A stretch of DNA of 64,000 nucleotides from Strigamia acuminata (Eukaryota; Arthropoda; Chilopoda; Geophilomorpha; Linotaeniidae): assembly GCA_949358305.1 (NCBI GenBank), contig OX442319.1, positions 1-64,000 of the forward strand, read 5' to 3'. Under the pieces are notes generated by a model that made no database searches, had not been told where the DNA came from, and saw only the letters and a list, made by a program, of their open reading frames with translations. This document shows positions 37,249 to 48,424 of the stretch, piece by piece. Position 1 is the first letter of the stretch; each line of letters opens with the position of its first letter. A program made the translations under genes and the position numbers.

Positions 37249-37841
37249 TTATAATTCCATCGAAAGATCGGAACCACCAATTGCCTCTTCAGCGCCTTCG
37301 TCATCATCATCGTCGTCAACGACATCCTCTATCCAACCCATCGTTCCCTCCATCGCCTTCCACCATTTTTCCTCTGCTTCTTCAAATGTTTTCTCAAATT
37401 CCTCCATCGTCGCCTTCACCATTTTCTTGAGTCTTTGTTCCGTCCTGTCTATCAACTCCTCAATTCTCTCCTCTAGTCCCTCCATCATTTTTTCGACCCT
37501 TTCCTCCGTCGCCGCCATTGCCGTCTCCTGGACCTTCGTCTGTCTTCGACCGAGCGACTGGAGAAAGAGAGAAAAGAACGAATAAATATAAAAAAAAAAA
37601 TAAAAAAAAAAAAGGTCAAATAAAAAAGACAAAAGAGTAAATATCGGAATGGGACACATACCCCCTTGATCTTCGTGGGATCATTAGTTTTTCGCTCGCG
37701 TGCATCATGCACGGAACTACTGGCGGCGCTCAGGTTTGGCGTGTGGCTCCACGCCTCCATGAAGTCGATGCGTTCCAAAAGGACGACGGGTGACAGGTGC
37801 GACTTTGTGGACGGCTTTTCTCCTCTCTTTCCTTTTTCCAT
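37249..37841 (-). CDS. Small basic/coiled-coil protein (D family), 2 exons, 162 aa
   Basis: Exons 37841-37662 and 37557-37249 (stop TAA), phase 0. Exon 1: a Lys-rich start, then Ser/Leu-rich, then a basic end. Exon 2: a Glu/Met/Lys-rich coiled coil (EERVEKMMEGLEERIEELI) followed by an Asp run and a C-terminus GSDLSMEL, very like GSMEY of the gene at 9.7 kb. Protein length is identical to that gene. A noncoding first exon with donor at 38549/38548 lies upstream, its intron enlarged by a foldback element. The gene is divergent from the 39.2 kb gene, as its paralogue is from the 11.6 kb gene. Function unknown. Confidence 0.6.
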
Positions 37842-38010
37842 ATTTTCTTCGATGTGAAAAAAAAGATAAAAATTAAAATCGCAACAAAAAGAACCAAAAC
37901 GTGGGACGTCGAATAAAACATCCGCGCACATATTGTTCGCGCAAGTCTACGCGCGTACATGTACGTGTTGGACGTGGTACATTTGATGCCTACCGCGGAA
38001 CAATGCGAGA

Positions 38011-38357
38011 AAACACGAGAAAATACGAAGTTCTCGTATTTTCTCGGTTTTACTTCCATTTGGTTAATTCTTACCTTTGGTTTCAATACAATTTATCTTA
38101 TTTCAGAAGTCTGCGAGACACATATAAAAAGATTTTTTTTTTTTTTTTTTTTTTTTTTGTTTAATTCTAATTAAATGAGAAAAATCTTATATATAGGCTT
38201 AACCCGCCATGCAATAAGAAACAGACGAAAAAATCTTCTTTTTATTCGTGTCTTGTAGTTTTCTGAAATGAGATAAATTGCATTGAAACGTAACATAAGA
38301 ATTAATCAAATGAAAGCAAAACCGAGAAAAAATGAGAATCTTGTATTTTCTCGTTGT
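38011..38357. mobile_element. Foldback/MITE-like element with arms of about 130 bp
   Basis: Left arm about 38011-38140 and right arm about 38220-38357 are inverted copies at roughly 80 percent identity by eye (outer ends CGAGAAAATACGAAG and CTTGTATTTTCTCG), with a T-rich centre. It sits in the leader intron of the 37.2 kb gene. I could not define a target duplication. Confidence 0.65.
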
Positions 38358-38548
38358 ACGACAAAGTCGGTTCGCGTTACACGAGTTTTTCAAAGTACCG
38401 TGGCCCTGGTACACGATACCGTCTCGGTTTTAAAACGGCACCGCGGTCCCGACGCTCACCTGCCGCAAAAAGCAATGCAGTCCAGGGCCGCGAACCGCGT
38501 GTAAAAACGCCAACTGACGAGTGTTTACCGGGAAAATGGTTAACTTAC

Positions 38549-38610
38549 CTCTAATCGTTCCACTTGTTCGCGACACGGGGTCCACACTACTGATGGCGAG
38601 CGCGCGAGTG
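38549..38610 (-). other. Probable noncoding first exon of the 37.2-37.8 kb gene
   Basis: Donor AG|GTAAGTTAACCAT at 38549/38548 is the same as that upstream of the paralogue at 10.7 kb. The start of the exon is not visible; it faces the divergent gene beginning at 39184. Confidence 0.4.
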
Positions 38611-39183
38611 ATTCGACGCGGCATCTGGCGACAACCATGGAATCCCGCGCGTGATGCGACGTTGTTTGTTTATTTTTGTCTATTTTATTTATTTATTTGT
38701 TTATTTATATATTTATGTTTATTTGTTTATTCATCTATTTGTTTCACGATGCTTTCAAATTTTTATTTTTTTGTAACTCCGCTCACCAAGCAGCGTCGTT
38801 ATCGAAATCCGCCATACCTGACCGCTGATTCCGCGCCGCCACGTGCTTCGCTGCTGAGCAAGTTGAAAGTATTTATGCCGTTTATCTATTTATCAATCTA
38901 TCTATCTATCTATCTATCTACCAATCAACCAATTGACAACGACAACAATTGTTTCAACAATCCGACCATTCGTCCGCTTGTGTCTAAACGAGTGGAAGCG
39001 TGGAGAGGCGCGGAATTCGTCGCCATATTCTCGCTTGCCAGAAATGAAAAGAGAATAATTCGGTTTATCATTGTTTGATTGATCTGTGGTTTTATTCACC
39101 ATCCTTTCCTTTTCATTGATTGTGTTTTGCTGTTCAATTCTCGTTTGTATTTAATTTACGGTAATCTAATTTTTACATTTCAG

Positions 39184-40039
39184 ATGGAGAACGGAAAGAA
39201 CGTCATCTGGGGTGAAGTGCGCCCGGGCACGAGGTGAGAGTGGTTGGTCGATCGATTGGTTTTATTTATTCGACACATTTTATTTTATTTCATTTCATTT
39301 TTATTTTATTTTTAAGGGGCCCATCGCGATTGTCATTTGGGAAAAAGAACGTGAATAATCCCATCATTTGGGGTGAAATGCGCCCGGGCACGAGGTGAGA
39401 GTGGTTGGTCGATCGATTGGTTTTATTTATTTGACACTTTTTATTTTATTTTATTTTATTTTTATTTTATTTTTAAGGGGTTCGTCGCGATTGCCACCTT
39501 CGACGAGGTCGCCGCAGACCATCTATGTGCGGCCCGGGGAATTTGGTAATAACATATTCTTCGGGCCGAGGCGCTATGTGCCAGAGTGAGTAAAGCAATT
39601 TATGGTCGATTCGTCGGTCGCGGTTTGATTAATCATTTTTTTTTTCCATAGTAACTTACCATGGTTGCCACCTATGCGTGCCAATAATTTCCAATGCAAC
39701 ACGCGCCACGCGCGGGATCGCTCGACACCACCGACGCATGGGTGGTCGGATATCCCAAGATCCACCCGAAACTATGTGTTTCAATTCTGCACAACTTGCT
39801 ACCAGTTTGGTGGTTGCAACCCATTCGTCACCAGTTACCAGTCACCAGTCACCCGCGACCGCCACCAGTTCGTCGCGCTATATCTACCTGTCCAGTTAGT
39901 TAATTAATTATTCTTTTTATCATTCTTTTTTTTTTTTTTTTTGTTTGTTTGTTTGTTTGATATATATATATATATACATATATTTTTTTTTCTTCCTCTT
40001 AGTGGGACATCGTTATCAAACGTAGCGCCATCGGCGTAA
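39184..40039 (+). CDS. Exon-repeat protein (I/L/J/K family), 5 exons, 171 aa
   Basis: Exons 39184-39233, 39317-39394, 39478-39585, 39652-39894 and 40003-40039 (TAA); every intron is phase 2. Exon 1 (50 coding bases, ATG right after the 3' splice site) and exon 2 (78 bases) share the ending IxWGExRPGTR and continue into near-identical intron DNA, a duplication with a 161-bp period. Exon 4 encodes a Cys/Tyr/Gln-rich segment (FCTTCYQFGGCNPF). The terminal mini-exon parallels those of the 43.9 and 58.7 kb genes. If the last donor (GTTAGT) is not used, reading continues to TAA at 39905-39907 for 163 residues. No domain is recognisable. It lies convergent with the TK gene ending at 40201. Confidence 0.58.
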
Positions 40040-40200
40040 TTTTTCATTTTTTATTGTATTTTGTTCATTTGTAGTTTATAATTTAAATTAAAATTGAATT
40101 CGAGATAAGTGGCCACGATTGATTGGGTTTATTTGATCGCAAAAAAAAAAAAAATAATTTGAATGAATCTATCGGTGTTAAAAACGATACGACCGGTTTG

Positions 40201-40758
40201 TTAGCCGATTGGTGAACAATTTGCGAAACACGCGCGACACGTGGGGGCGTATTTCTCGGCACCCCCTATCACCACGACGTCTTCTTCGCCCGACGTCCGC
40301 TTCGTGAACGCGGCTTCCCCTCGACACCGGTAGCACGTTGCCTTCAGCTTCACGATGTGCTCTGATTTCGGGAGCAAATCACAGACTTGACCGAACGGGT
40401 TCAACTTGAAATCCCCATCGAGGGCCGCGATTACCACAGTCTTTCCTTTCTCTGCCATTTCTTGACAGAATTGTACCAAGTCCTCGAAAAACTGGCCCTC
40501 GTCAATCCCGATAATCCCGAAATTTTCGGATTGTCTTCGGGCTTCCGCGAGGTTTTCGACGGCGCGCGCCGCTCTCGATTTTCCGTCACGAGCGACGATT
40601 TCTCCGGGAATGTGGCGGTTGTCGATTTTGGGCTTCAATAACAACGCTTCTTCTCCTTCTAGGCGCCTCAAGAGTTCAGTTGTTTTCCCTGCAAACATCG
40701 GGCCCACTATTAACTGGATATTGCCTCGTGGTCGATCCTCGATGGCCGACGTCGACAT
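40201..40758 (-). CDS. TK1-like: Thymidine kinase, TK1/type II family (copy 1), 185 aa
   Basis: Phosphorylates thymidine to dTMP in the pyrimidine salvage pathway, normally in the cytosol as a tetramer. Seen directly: P-loop GPMFAGKTTELLRR near residue 18, Walker-B-like IDEGQFF near 84, ALDGDF near 110 (the catalytic Glu of this family is in DEGQ), and a zinc lobe with two C-x2-C pairs (CYRC and CRAC) around IGGAEKYAPT. Length is close to the family core; the regulatory C-terminal tail of vertebrate TK1 is missing. ATG 40758 is chosen because a 3' splice site lies just upstream, as in copy 2. Everything needed for activity appears present. Cellular and large-DNA-virus type II TKs are similar, so origin cannot be decided by eye; a multi-gene eukaryotic setting favours a host gene. 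Confidence 0.9.
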   Translation of the reverse strand: MSTSAIEDRPRGNIQLIVGPMFAGKTTELLRRLEGEEALLLKPKIDNRHIPGEIVARDGKSRAARAVENLAEARRQSENFGIIGIDEGQFFEDLVQFCQEMAEKGKTVVIAALDGDFKLNPFGQVCDLLPKSEHIVKLKATCYRCRGEAAFTKRTSGEEDVVVIGGAEKYAPTCRACFANCSPIG

Positions 40759-43440
40759 CTCGTCTTGTTGCGTCTACCATCGAGGAAAAAGAGAAAGAAT
40801 TTAAACGAATAAATGAAAAACGAAAAACTGACAAAATCGTGAGTCCGACTGCAAAACTAAAATTGGATAGAGATCGAGAACAAAATGGCGGTGATAGTGG
40901 TGTAACCACGGGGATTCCCGCCCGTGCTCGCGCATCGACCCGTTCTGGTTCATTTAGTTAGTTGGTCGGTCGGTTTAATTGACGAGTCGGTCAAATTAGT
41001 GAGTTTGCGGTTGCCAATTGTTCCTTATAATTATGAGTTACAAGCTCATAATTATAATTATAATTCCTTCTTGGAGTAGGCACTTGCGGTACAATAAATA
41101 TTTTATAAATTATACTTATAAATACCATGTGAACAGTACAAATCTCTTGCATGTAATGGTAGAACAAATCCATATGCAAAAGAAAATGAAAATCTGTAGT
41201 TTTATTAATTTGACAGTTTTCAGACATGAAATTGTCTTCCAGTTCATTTATTTGCTTACCTGAAATGATTTTAGTTGTTTCTATCCTCCGATGGCAGAAA
41301 GAAATTGTGATTGAGGCTGATTGTTGAAACAGGTCAGGCAGCCATTTTGAATTTCTATTAGCACCATCAGCGCCATTTGCAATAGTGGGAGGAGCTTAAA
41401 ATAGTGTTAAGCGATCTGATTGGCTCCCTTATTTTACAAAATAGTGTAAAAATTGAGGAGTTACGTTATGTTATAAGTCCAATTTTATAATTATGAGCTT
41501 GTAACTCATAATTATAAGGAACAATTGGCAACCGCAAACTCACTATTGTTGGAGATTCTTCCCCTTTTTCTATTTTGAAAATTGACTAGGTTTGCTTACC
41601 GTGCAAACGAAACTCGATATAGCGAATGAACCAATGCGTACAAGTGCGCGAAGCAAAGCGCGGTATGGTAGGAAAGCTTTAGCCCGTCGCTCGCTGCAAA
41701 GACGCGAGAATACGACGCGACACTCGGTGACACAAATTAGAAATTAAGAAAAAAAAAAATAAATAAATAAATAAATAAATAAAGAGAGAGAGAGGGATTC
41801 TTTCCCATTCTCTTCTCTGCGTTTTCTCTTTTCCTCTTCGTTTCTTCGCGCGCATCCACGAGAGAAGCACACATCGGTTTGGGATTCGAAAGATTCGAAA
41901 GATTCATGGGATTCGGATGGGATTAGGAAGCCATTGCCAGAGATTCGGTCGAACGTCGTCCCCTTCGCATTGTTTTCGCCACTGGCTGTGTAGCTTATTT
42001 TTGATTTGTTATTGTGACTGACCAGAAGGCCAGTCTGAGACCGAGAGGGGCGTGCAAGTGTGACACATATAGGCACTGGCGCCAGAAGAACTCGGGTACC
42101 GCGCCACTCGGTGGGTACTGTGCCGCTCGACCGAGCGACGACGGCCCCTCGCTCTGCTCTCGATCTGAAGGCTTTCGCAAAATGCAGCGGACGCGGTGAT
42201 TAGAACTCGCGTCGACTCCGACGGGACGTCAACTCTGGAAGATAAAATTAAAATATGAAACGGCGGATATTTTACGAAACTTTTGTTCCAGTCGGTTGCT
42301 ACGAAGATAATCTCGTTAATCATTGGAATACGAACCGCGGAACCGGTTCCAAGATCCGAAATTTAAACTTTAATCGTCCGCTCGTTGTCGATCGCCAGGC
42401 ACCTATAAGTGATAAACGCGTCCTTTTCATTTTCTTGTCGCGTCTCGGGAGTTTGTGGATCTATAACCTGGCCTAATCTGACCTAATTCGAATCTGAGTT
42501 TGGATCTGAATTCTGCGTTTGCTTTATCGTTTCAACATTATGAGAGTTTCCTTTTATTAAACAATTATATTTTTAATTCTACTTGCTATTTAACTGCGTC
42601 CCGGTGCGTTGCCATAAGCACCGGACACCTTCGGACATTTATCCACGTTGGTGAACATTATTATCGATGCCGGTGTCAAAAATCCATGTCGCGCTTACAT
42701 ACATCGCACCTCGCATATTATCGCGCGTGGGAACGCGTTCACGCGTGTGCATGGCAAACAAAGACACGCTCATGCGAGCACATTGTCGAGGACTTCGCTC
42801 ACGATCGCGCACTGACACCAGAACGTGTTGCATCAAAATATTGAAATTTTCTACGACCAGATGCCGAATCTGTCATGTGCAAAGAGAGTGTGTGTAAACG
42901 AACGGACAAATAAATAAATAAATAAATAGATAAACCAAGTGTTTTTCATAACTGTTTGTTTGTTTGTACCGGCGGAACGTTGTGATGTCGATGTGAGAGT
43001 TTATTTTGGAAGAATTTGTTGGGACTGTCGACGCTCGTCGGTGCCAACTGCCCCGGTTGACCAACGGCTGAACAATAGAGTGGTTGCGCAACCCGAATGC
43101 AGACTTTTGTGACCGAAACCCCCCGGATTTCCGCGAGGGCTCGAATCAGTCCCGGTTGGTCTGAAGGTGTTAGTAGATCCATCGGATGCAGTGACCGAAA
43201 TTCGCGTCATTTACGATGGCGCGCCGTGCATCGCGGAATGGAATTTAAACCGTAGACCAGTTTAAGCGTTCACAATCTCATTTCACGCGACATCTATCGT
43301 GATAATCTGATTAATGGTTGGGGTAAACGAAATGGGTGGATGGATGGGAATTTTTATTTCAGTCAGTTTTATTTACTCGCCTAAAAAAGAAAAAAAGAAA
43401 AAAAAAAAGAAAGAAAAAGAAAGAAAAAAAAAAGGAAAAA
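40759..43440. other. Divergent TK1/exon-repeat gene interval with MITE and repeats
   Basis: Contains the TK leader, a MITE (40999-41543), (TTTA)n near 41760-41780, and two hairpin-repeat copies at about 42010-42240 and 42640-43240. The corresponding interval of the duplicate locus (57487-58200) is much shorter, so most of the difference is inserted repeats. Confidence 0.5.
40999..41543. mobile_element. MITE with 58-bp terminal inverted repeats and TA target duplication
   Basis: 40999-41056 and 41486-41543 are inverted copies beginning GTGAGTTTGCGGTTGCC, flanked by TA on both sides (40997-40998 and 41544-41545). Each arm itself contains a palindrome (TTATAATTATGAGTTACAAG and its complement). 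The 430-bp centre is AT-rich and noncoding. A TA duplication fits mobilisation by a Tc1/mariner-type transposase. Confidence 0.85.
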
Positions 43441-43625
43441 GGATAACAACGAATACGACGATTGGTCGAGTGGACGGAGATACCCGCCGCGTGGAACCGT
43501 GTGCCGAGAGGATGGAGACAGACAGACAGCCGCCATGTTTCCGGATTATGTCACTTGGTGTCGCTCTATGCATCGATAGTGATCACGCGCGGGACAGACG
43601 ACGTCGTGTTTCCATCTTCCAAAAA
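43441..43625 (+). other. Probable noncoding first exon of the 43.9 kb gene, tRNA-like
   Basis: Ends at donor AAAAA|GTGAGTAG. Aligns along its length with 58200-58392 upstream of the paralogous gene (shared TCGCTCTA, GTTTCC and the donor). It begins with a degenerate tRNA-like segment (TGGTCGAGTGGACGG), so the exon may derive from a SINE. Confidence 0.45.
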
Positions 43626-43891
43626 GTGAGTAGTTGACCGTTCTACCGTCACATTTATCAGTCAATCGATCGACAAATTGAAAAAAAAACAACCCTCGAT
43701 TACCTCTACGCCTCTCTCGACAACGTATCAATTAACACGCGCGTGCAAACACGAACGCCTGCATTGGTTCGGTCGGGCACCGCTCGCTCGCTCATTTGAC
43801 AGACTCGTGACTTGCAATTTTTTATTTTTTCTTAGCCGTTATTTTATTTTCCTTTGCATTCGACTTTAATTTAATTTCTATGTTCCAGACG

Positions 43892-44166
43892 ATGAACAAA
43901 AACGAGAAAAACGACCACAACAACGACGGCGATGATGCAAGGTGAGAGATTCGACCGACCGGTTTCGATCGTTCGTTTATCCGTTTCTTCATTTCTTTAT
44001 TTCTTTGTTTATTCAGTTGTCAGCCAATTGATCCGCCCCAGTCGCCATCGTGGCAGTGGACCGAACCCGGTCACATTCGACCCATCATGCGGGTTGCGCC
44101 ATTCCAGCGCGCGACTCCGGAACCGATGTAATCCGGTCAAACGTCTCGTTTGATTTATTTATTCAT

Positions 44167-44197
<31 letters not shown>

Positions 44198-44304
44198 TTT
44201 TTTAAGCCATCCTCGCGGACGTTCCGTACTGTTTGTTCGCTTCGCGGGCGCCCAGTTGATGGGACCGGGACGTCCGATGCCGAGGTGAGTTAATTCGATT
44301 CAAC

Positions 44305-44335
<31 letters not shown>

Positions 44336-44593
44336 GACCGATTGGTTGGTTTGATTCGAATTGATTTATTTATTTATATTTATTTTATTTTATTTTCTAT
44401 TTTTCAAGTCAATCCCGCGGGCGCGCCAGGATGCTAGCGCGTTTCGCGGCCACCGAACCGACGTTGCCAGGGCGTCCGGCGTCGAGGTAATTAATTCGGT
44501 TCAACGTTTCAATTTGTCCGCTCGTCCATCAGTTTGTTCATTTAGTTCATTCAATTTGATCTCTTCCTCAGTGACCCACAACCAGGCGCGTAA
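43892..44593 (+). CDS. Exon-repeat protein (I/L/J/K family), 5 exons, 112 aa
   Basis: Exons 43892-43941, 44017-44127, 44207-44284, 44409-44486 and 44572-44593 (TAA). All introns are phase 2, and the two middle exons are exactly 78 bases. Exon 1 is Asn/Asp/Lys-rich. The 78-base exons encode related 26-residue units (HPRGRSVLFVRFAGAQ... and SRGRARMLARFAATEPT...), each ending Pro-x-x-Arg. The last mini-exon encodes DPQPGA, matching DPQPDP of the 58.7 kb paralogue. Basic, Arg/Gly/Pro-rich, probably disordered; a nucleic-acid-binding role is possible but only inferred. If the donor GTAATC at 44128 is skipped, a stop follows at once. Its flanks are also duplicated around the 58.7 kb copy. Confidence 0.62.
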
Positions 44594-47315
44594 TCGGCGA
44601 TGTGACGAGTCGATTTTGAATCTTTTTTTATTTTATTTTTTTATTTTTCGTTTTTATTTTGTAAACAATAAAAACACTCAACTTTTATCATAGAATTTGA
44701 AAAGTTTGACAATTTCTTATTAAATTTTGAATTGGAGTGTGGGGGGAGCAATGGTCAAAACGTCGTTACGGGGAATCAGATGGAAATGTTAGCGATAAAG
44801 TCGTTCAAAGTCATAAAATCGGTGTCGATTTTTACGAGGCGTTGGGGACGGTTGGAACTCGAGTCAACCAATGGACACGTCGATGCCACTCCGTTGTAAA
44901 ATGCCACACACAGACACACACGTGCACACGCGAACGGATGAGTGTCGATGTGGGAGCTTATTTTTGGGACGAGTCGTCGGGGTTGCCGCCGCCTTCGCCA
45001 CCGCTCAACGAGCCCAACTGTCACTATTCGTCGGGATGGATGCGTTTTGTTCCCGACTTATTTATCTATTTATTAATTTTTTTCTTTTTTTTTGACCGGC
45101 CCGAAGGCCAGTCTGAGACCGAGAGGCAGGCGGGAGACGCGTATCGCCGTTGGAACCAACAGCATCATAGAATGCAAAGAGTTAACCGCTGACCTCGAAA
45201 GGAAACTAGCAAACAAGCTGTACGATCGATTGGTCTAAAAATGCTCACAAAACCCATCGAGTGCAGTGATATAAACTCGCGTCGACTACGTTGGTGCAGC
45301 GTGTATTGCGAGATGAAATTTAAATCGTAAACCAATTGAGACGTTCACGATCTTGTTTCACGCAACATCTACCACGAAAATCTAATTAATGACTGGATCA
45401 CATGACACAAAATTAATTCTACGACCGGGAAATCGATTTCTATTTTTTAAAGACTTTTATTTAACTCGGCGCGAGATTCTACCTACAAACGATAAACGCA
45501 TCCTTTTTATTTTCTTGTTGTCGTCTCGAGAGTCTGTGGATCTACAACCTGGCCTAATCTGACCTAATTCAAATCTAAATTTGAATCTGAATTTTGCGTT
45601 TTCTTTATTGTTTCAACATTATAGGAGTTTCTTTTTGTTAAACAGTTATATTTTTAATTCTTGTTGGTTGTTAATTGCGTCCTGGTGCGTTGCCATAAAC
45701 ACCAAACACTTCGCGGACATTCATCCACGTTGACGGACATCATTACCGACGCCCGCGCCAAAAGCCCGTGTCGCGCTCACCCCCATCGCATCACGTGCAT
45801 TATCGCGCGTCGTAACGCGCTCAAACGCGTAGATCGCGAGCAAAGACACACTCATGTCCATATGTTGCTGAGGACTTTGCTCACGGTCGCGCGTCGACGT
45901 CGAAACGTGTCGAAACGAGCCGAAAAATGCAGGCAACCACGCGCGCGTCATGGGGTTTAAATAAGTGAACGGATGTCGGTGCGGAAACTTATTTTCGGGA
46001 CGAGTCGTTAGGGCTGCTGTCGTCGCCGCTCAACGGCCCCAACTGCTCCCATTCGCCGGTAGACCGAGCGAGAACGGGTGCGTTCTATTTCCGATTCATT
46101 TATTTATTATTTTGACCGACCCGAAGGCCAGTCTGAGACCGAGAGAGGTGTTTGTTTAGAAAGGACCCCCTATCGCCATACGCGAGAACCCGGCTACCAC
46201 GCCGCTCGGCGGGTACTGCGCCGCTCGACCAAGCGGCGGGCCCGAGTTCCGCATTCGATCTGAAAGCGTTCGTGAAGCCCGTTGAACGTGTTCGGAGAGA
46301 CTTCCGTCGACTATGACGGCGCCAGACCACCGGGAGATGGAAATAAAATATGAAACGATTGGTTTTCTATAAAACTTTTATGGCAGTGAGTTGCGGCGAA
46401 GATAATTTAATTAATGATTGGAGCACGTGGCACAAAATTAATTCTACGATCGGGAAATGCATTTCTATTTTTTAGACTTCTAAACCTTGTGTTTAGAAAG
46501 TCTAATAATGAAACGGCTCTGTCTGTCCGTCTTCGACGTCCGGTCACGTGACCTGTATGTAATGTTTCTACTTCCGGTACTTCCGGTTTGTGTAATATCC
46601 CAAAAAAATGAATTAAAAAATTAATCGGACGATTGGAAAGTAGACTTTTCTGGTGCAGTTTTTGGTCTATTTTCCAATTATAAATATGAAATTGGCATTA
46701 AATATAGTTAAAAAGAAGAAAATGCTAAATTACGGCGAAATGTAATGGAAAACAGCGCCACTCGGCGGATCCCGTAAGCTATAATGGAGGCAGAAATCTT
46801 CGTCGCAAACTGAAAAATGTTGTTTTCTATCTCGAAATGAGATTTATAAATTTTGAAATCAGTCTCATTCGACTGGAAATCCAAATCTGCACCTGCCTGT
46901 ATCTTTTATTTTTCAATTTGGTCAAGAAAAAGTACCGTTACGATCCACCGAAGTCGGCGACCGCGTGGCAAATTTGGTGGGAAATTTGAAAAAGACTGAT
47001 TTTTAAAACTGAACAATTTTAATGATTAAATGAGGTTTCCTACGTGTAATTTGGCGCTGAAAACGATGGCGTCATTAGTTTTTGGATCAAATATAGTTAC
47101 AAAGGCGAAAAAAGCAATTTACGGCAAAATTTAAGTAAACCAGAGCGCCATCTGACGGAAGCCGTGACCGAAACGTAATGTAATGTACTTCGTAATGAAA
47201 ATTGGACAAATGGAAGTGAAATCTGAAAAAAAGGGGTATCACGTTGAGATTCTCACTATTTGTTCATTTTTTCGTTTATTTTTTATTTTTTTATTTGTTT
47301 TCTTTCCTTTTCCAG
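44594..47315. repeat. Hairpin-repeat copies and an inverted repeat
   Basis: 3' flank shared with the 58.7 kb gene (44660-44890 against 60005-60260). Then repeat copies with the GACCGGCCCGAAGGCCAGTC hairpin at about 45093 and a variant at about 46114, a short perfect-type hairpin AGACTTCTAAAC/GTTTAGAAAGTCT at about 46471-46501, and two GCGCCA-centred related segments at about 46753 and 47141. No coding exon before 47316. Confidence 0.55.
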
Positions 47316-47597
47316 TCGTCCGCCGCTTCCATCCCGCGTGCGCCGACGGGCAGGTTGAAGACGGTGGATCTTATAGTCCAAAGAGCGACGAAGGAGGAGG
47401 AACGAAAGAATGAAGGCAACAGAAACGTCCCCATGAGAGTCGAGATGCTTCCAGATGGAGACGTTCTTTTGTCGCATTCAGTGGTGAGCGCGTTAGTCCA
47501 TGTGGGTGTGGTAAGAGTCACATCAGAAAAAGACGAAGGAGACGGCGACGAGTCTCAGAAAGAGAATCGAGAGGCTGGCAAAGAAGACGCGGGATAA
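47316..47597 (+). CDS. 3'-terminal exon of an unresolved small charged protein
   Basis: An open exon of 93 codons directly after a T-rich 3' splice site (TTTTCCAG), ending in TAA. It starts with TCG like exon 2 of the D-family genes. Content: a basic helix (RLKTVDLIVQRATKEEER), then a strand-like segment with PDGDVLL that resembles the DGS segment of the double-finger genes, then an acidic tail. The 5' exon is not resolved; a candidate ATG at about 47198 does not give the right phase. Convergent with the gene ending at 47800. It may be a fragment. Confidence 0.35.
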   Translation, partial: SSAASIPRAPTGRLKTVDLIVQRATKEEERKNEGNRNVPMRVEMLPDGDVLLSHSVVSALVHVGVVRVTSEKDEGDGDESQKENREAGKEDAG

Positions 47598-47799
47598 TAA
47601 AAAATTGACCGTGTATTTGTAATAATGATAACAATAACAATGATTAATGTGGATTTTTTTTTGTTTGTTTTCTTTTTTATTAAAAAAAAAAAAAAAATTA
47701 AATAAATAGATAAATAATAAAAAGTAAAGAACAAATAAAAGCAAATGAAGAAGAGTTGGACAGTGCAAATTATGGGGAAAAAATAAAATTAAATAAAAA

Positions 47800-48348
47800 C
47801 TAATGTCCATTGACGCCACCTCCATCGTTTCCGGCGGGCGCTTGGTAATCGTGTGCCTCCGCCCAATGAGTGACGAGATCCCCGGGAGAGGGCGTCGCCG
47901 CACAAAACGGACAGCGTCGCCCGTTGAGTCGGTGCACTCGTTTCAACGCCTAAGAAGAAAGGGGAAAAAATAAAAATACGAATTAGTTAACTAGTGTGTG
48001 AGTGAAGAGGATAATCGGACACTCACCGATGCCAGACAGACGAGCTCGCGCGAGAAATATTTCACGTCCTTGTGGATGTTGTGTCGCTGTCGCTGATGGC
48101 GAAAGACGTCGACGCAGAAGAATCCGTTCGGTCCTGAGGCACATGGGGCGGGGGAGAAGAAGAAGAAGAAAAAAATTAAAATAAAATTAAAAAATATTTA
48201 TGTATATAAAATAAATAAAAGATATAGAACAAAAGATATAAAATAATAAGTAAATAAATAACCGTTTCTTACTATCGGGGTGTTTATCATCGCATAGAGC
48301 GCAGGAGTATGACCTGCCGCCACCCTCCTCTTGTGGTGCTTCCGCCAT
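47800..48348 (-). CDS. Short double C2H2-like finger protein, 3 exons, 110 aa
   Basis: Exons 48348-48273, 48133-48027 and 47949-47800 (TAG), phases 1 and 0, total 333 bases. Finger 1 is split by an intron exactly as in the larger relatives: YSCALCDDKH in exon 1, HQRQRH in exon 2. Exon 3 carries finger 2 (CPFCAATPSPGDLVTHW ... H) after the conserved ALKRVHR lead. It lacks the long coiled coil and the acidic and basic tails of the 959-codon relative. So it is either a minimal family member or a partial duplicate whose first exon provides a new start. ATG 48348 is the only good start in the exon. C2H2 fingers bind DNA, RNA or protein; no target can be named. Confidence 0.6.
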
Positions 48349-48392
48349 TTTCCTTTTGTTTGTGAGACGAGTAAACAACTGAAAGTAAATTG

Positions 48393-48424
<32 letters not shown>

